DNA of 64,000 nt from Haematococcus lacustris (Eukaryota; Chlorophyta; Chlorophyceae; Chlamydomonadales; Haematococcaceae): positions 8,942,002-9,006,001 of the forward strand of contig JASKMD010000014.1 of the NCBI GenBank assembly GCA_030144725.1, read 5' to 3'. Positions within the stretch are counted from its first letter, which is position 1. Each line of letters begins with the position of its first letter. Of this stretch, positions 57,515-64,000 are shown one piece after another. A model generated the notes under the pieces. The model made no database searches. It saw nothing but the letters and a program-made list of their open reading frames with translations, and had not been told where the DNA came from. A program made the translations under genes and the position numbers.

Positions 57515-58268
57515 GGTTACTAACATTGTGTTACGGGTCCTCGGAGGGGTCGCCTAAGGAACCTACCGGAACATAAAACTCGACGTGCGGTCGGTCGTTT
57601 CGAACGAGCGATAGTGCGTTCGATAGGCCGTGCGAAGGAGACGTCGGTCTGCTAGTTTGCATACCCGGGTGTCATTGGACTTTTGCGAGAAAACATCGAA
57701 AAAGGGGTCGCCTAAGGAATGTGTTTTTTGAGAGTTAGACTTTGCGAATAGGGGCGCTGGACCGAACGCTCCAAAATAGAGGGGCGATTTATCGGTTATC
57801 AAAAGTTGACCCTCGACCCTAACCTCGACCCGAACCCTAACCTTACCCTAACCGGGGTTAATCTCCGCAACCGCTTGGTCATTTCGAGCAAGAGTAGGTG
57901 CGTTGGATGGGCCTTGCGAACGACTTAGAGAGAGCGTGGTTGACACGTCGGGCGTCATTCGACTTTTTTGAGGAAATCGCGAAAAACAGCTTTCTCCAAG
58001 GAATCGTGTAGTTTCACCGTGCGAACACGCGCGTTAGAACAAGCGCGACAACAAGAGGGGCAGTACTGAAAATGAAAGTCAGAAACCAAGTGGTCGACAT
58101 GTTAGGGTCTTGCGAGTCTTCCGAAAAAATCGCGATATATATTTCATTAAGGAATCGTAGAGCTACACCGTGCCAATACGCTCGTTAGAACAAGCGCGAC
58201 AACATGAGGGAGCGTATTGAAAATGAAAAACAGAAATGAAGGAGTCGACATGTCCAGGTCTAACTTGC
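57515..58268 (+). repeat. Conserved module, cassette 10, without a telomere tract
   Basis: CACACGGG passes directly to TTACTAACATTG, so the TTAGGG tract is reduced to one GGGTTA. The rest of the module is intact with two Part C subunits. Confidence 0.9.
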
Positions 58269-58634
58269 ACCTTACTTGAACCGCTTGACTAAGCTGAACC
58301 TTACATGAGTGCAAGGGCTTCGCGGAAGGACTACCTAATGTAGACTTGAGAAGTTAGGACTAGAGTTGGATTTCTTGCAAGCATGAAGTGACATGGGAAT
58401 AATTGGGTTGGACAATTGTTGTCGACAACTGGTTAACAACGAGTACAACTCGCTTTGGCGCACACAACAACTACGAGCGGGACGTTCGACAATACTCCCG
58501 ACTAAACATCGGTGCCTTGTGCACTCGCGCAACTTAGAGCGACCCTTACGCCATAGTGATGATAGGTGCGAGCCTCGCGTTGCATTTTAGTTGCTCGGAA
58601 TGCCTGATACATGTCCTTGGAAGGCACAATGCCC
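58269..58634 (+). repeat. Exon-module D', truncated
   Basis: Matches 16255-16620 (GGGTTGGACAATTGTTG, CGAGCCTCGCGTTGCAT, CTTGGAAGGCACAATGCC) and is cut exactly after AATGCC by the next TTAGGG tract. Confidence 0.8.
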
Positions 58635-58690
58635 TAGGGTTAGGGTTAGGGTTAGGGTTAGGGTTAGGGTTAGGGTTAGGGTTAGGTTAT
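58635..58690 (+). repeat. Telomere tract at a breakpoint, ~9 TTAGGG
   Basis: It starts CCCTAGGGTTAGGG inside module D' and ends TTAGGTTATACACCC, a boundary like the one at 8198. Confidence 0.95.
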
Positions 58691-58964
58691 ACACCCTTCC
58701 CCACCCTGGTGCCTTCACTATTAATGCCATATCTTTTTACTGGCTGCATGGAATAATCTCAAACTTGGCTTGCATGGCTCCTGGCCACCATGCGCGCCTC
58801 GGGCAAGCCGAGATAAGTGTGAGGTCCTTCGCGCGTCACACTCGTGCGCGTCTCTCAGTGTGTCTCCCTCCCTCTCATGGGATAGCCCCCTTGGGCTCGC
58901 TTTAGCCGCTGACCCCCGGGCCTCCCGCGGACCCCCGGGTTAGCCCAGCCGCGGACCCCCGGGC
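58691..58964 (+). other. Unique spacer with CGCGGACCCCCGGG repeats
   Basis: No coding signal. Three copies of GCGGACCCCCGGG at about 58905-58960 interleave with TTAGCCCAGCC. Confidence 0.5.
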
Positions 58965-59025
58965 CTGTTCGTTTGCGCCGTGCCTCTTGTTAGCTCCTAG
59001 GGTAGCCACTCGATCGTAACGAACA
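58965..59025 (-). repeat. Inverted linker fragment
   Basis: GTTCGTTTGCGCCGTGCCTC then GAGC-like TAGCTCCTAGGGTAGCCACT and CGATCGTAACG is the reverse complement of the linker core seen at 24740-24800. It directly abuts TTAGGG. Confidence 0.85.
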
Positions 59026-59028
59026 GGG

Positions 59029-59211
59029 TTAGGGTTAGGGTTAGGGTTAGGGTTAGGGTTAGGGTTAGGGTTAGGGTTAGGGTTAGGGTTAGGGTTAGGG
59101 TTAGGGTTAGGGTTAGGGTTAGGGTTAGGGTTAGGGTTAGGGTTAGGGTTAGGGTTAGGGTTAGGGTTAGGGTTAGGGTTAGGGTTAGGGTTAGGGTTAG
59201 GGTTAGGGTTA
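59029..59211 (+). repeat. Interstitial telomere tract, ~31 TTAGGG (cassette 11)
   Basis: Perfect repeats; the left flank is the inverted linker, the right flank the usual TTACTAACATTG. Confidence 0.97.
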
Positions 59212-59965
59212 CTAACATTGTGTTACGGGTCCTCGGAGGGGTCGCCTAAGGAACCTACCGGAACATAAAACTGAACGTACGGTCGGTCATTTCGAACGAG
59301 CGATAGTGCGTTCGATAGACCGCATGAAGGAGACGGCTTTTTTGAGGTTTAACACCCGGGGTGTCATTGGACTTTCGCGAGAAAACATCGAAAAAGGGGT
59401 CGCCTAAGGAATGTGTTTTTTGAGAGTTAGACCTCGCGAATAGGAGCGCTGGACCGAACGCTCCAAAATAGAGGGGCGATTTATCGGTTATCAAAAGTTG
59501 ACCCTCGACCCTAACCTCGACCCTAACCCTAACCTTACCCTAACCGGGGTTAATCTCCGCAACCACTTGGTCATTTCGAGCAAGAGTAGGTGCGTTGGAT
59601 GGGGCTTGCGAATGACTTGGAGAGAGCGTGGTTGACACGTCGCCTGTCATTCGACTTTTTCAAGGAAATCGCGAAAAACAGTTTTCTCGGAGGAACCGTG
59701 TTGCTACACCGTGCGAACACGCGCGTTAGAACACGCGCAATAACAAGAGGGGGCGTACTGAAAATGAGAGTCAGAAACCAAGTGGTCGACATGTTAAGGT
59801 CATGCGAGTCTTCCGAGAAAATCGCGATAAATTTTTCACTAAGGAATCGTAGAGTTACACCGTGCCAATACGCGCGTTGCAACAAGCGCGACAGCATGAG
59901 GGAGCGTATTGAAAATGAAAACCAGAAATGAAGGAGTCGACATGTCCAGGTCTAACTTGCACCTT
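59212..59965 (+). repeat. Conserved module, cassette 11
   Basis: Intact, most like cassettes 4 and 6 in Part A (GAAGGAGACGGCTTTTTTGA). Confidence 0.9.
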
Positions 59966-60690
59966 ACTTGAACCATTTGACTAAGCTGGACCTTACATGA
60001 GTACAAGGGCTTCGCGGAAGGACTACCTAATGTAGGCTTGAGAAGTTAGGACTGGAAGTGGATTTCTTGCAAGCATGAAATGACATGGGCATAATTGGGT
60101 TGGACAAACCAACACACTTGACGCGACACGCAACAGCCGAAATGCAGCTAGCCATGGCCACCCCATTAACTGCAGCAGTCGACGCGGGCAGCCCGCAGAA
60201 TGGGACCAGCTTTTCCGCAAGGAGGGAGCTGGGCGATGGGGACGAAGGCAAGAAGGCGCTTAAAGACGCAAAGAACGAGGTAAGTAGCGCAATAACTCGC
60301 TGTCTTAGGCTGCCTCGAATAGTACGCATAGGAAAGTTCACAAACGGCTAGCCCCAGCTAACGGGTCTAGCGCACGCCGGATATGTAATTGTGGTTCGTT
60401 GTTTCTTCACGCAGGAGTTTGACCACGCGAGGCATGCAGGTAACGACGAAGCTCAAGGACAGCAGGAAGGCAGGCGTGGAGCTGAGCTAGGCGCGGAGTA
60501 GGCCAGCAGGGGTGAGTTGACGAGGTTGCCACGCATGGATGACGATACTGAACTATGTTGTTGTGTGCTCGTGCCTGCAGGCCTCTAACCAAACATTCAC
60601 AAAGGACATCAACAGCTGCAGCAGAGCAGCAGCTGCAGCAGGGCAGTTGCAGCAGGGCAGCAGCAACAGCAGGGCAGCAACAGCAGCAGC
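59966..60690 (+). other. Exon-module D, copy 3
   Basis: ATG at 60142, 46 codons to GAG|GTAAGT at 60279-60280, micro-exon borders near 60415-60440 and acceptor GTGCCTGCAG near 60570-60580. More diverged than copies 1 and 2, which are near-identical to each other. The splice-like sites are kept. Confidence 0.45.

Positions 60691-64000
<3,310 letters not shown>

Overview
This is eukaryotic nuclear DNA that runs rightwards into a subtelomere. The inference rests on GT-AG introns in two gene models, the end of a chromodomain Ty3/gypsy retrotransposon, and at least a dozen tracts of TTAGGG, all G-rich on the + strand, so the chromosome end should lie to the right. A GC-rich unicellular alga fits best. 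TTAGGG telomeres are known in some Chlamydomonadales green algae, but the lineage is not proven here. I see no rRNA, tRNA or CRISPR array.

Left part (1-15.2 kb), by position. 3-998 is the decayed 3' end of a Ty3/gypsy pol (integrase tail, chromodomain, PHD finger; two in-frame stops), followed by a polypurine tract and a putative 1.8 kb LTR. 3.2-4.3 kb is a frame-broken multi-pass membrane protein. 5.3-7.2 kb holds a perfect palindrome, 18-bp repeats and a 199-bp tandem array dense in TGTCAC/GTGACA motifs. 7.2-8.2 kb is a compact, very GC-rich, virus-like cassette: two divergent intron-free genes with starts 28 bp apart, one a possible TLC-type membrane protein. It ends in a small head-to-head telomere seam. 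9.2-10.3 kb (+) is a two-exon His-Me finger (I-PpoI-like) nuclease gene. 10.7-15.1 kb (-) is a spliced tyrosine recombinase gene with all the usual catalytic residues, and a 94-bp minisatellite fills one of its introns. These two convergent genes may form one mobile element.

Right part (15.2-64 kb) is a mosaic of about eleven subtelomeric cassettes. The typical order is linker, (TTAGGG)n, a conserved 0.5-0.9 kb module with degenerate CCCTAA motifs, then one of several tandem arrays: a 12-bp GTGCAGTCACGA type, 43-45-bp hairpin units, GTACC-rich repeats, CGTGCC hexamers, an 85-bp unit, or a CCTG/CAG higher-order repeat. Some cassettes also carry a spliced-looking exon module (D).

Large rearrangements overlie this. 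A ~5.2 kb tandem segmental duplication joins ~22.7-27.9 kb to ~27.9-33 kb. A large inverted duplication pairs ~35.8-47.1 kb with 50.63-55.65 kb. Its arms carry the same two-exon gene remnant, whose intron is an 8 kb 22-bp minisatellite in one arm and a 2.4 kb one in the other. Nearly all very long open frames right of 13.5 kb are stop-free minisatellites, not proteins.
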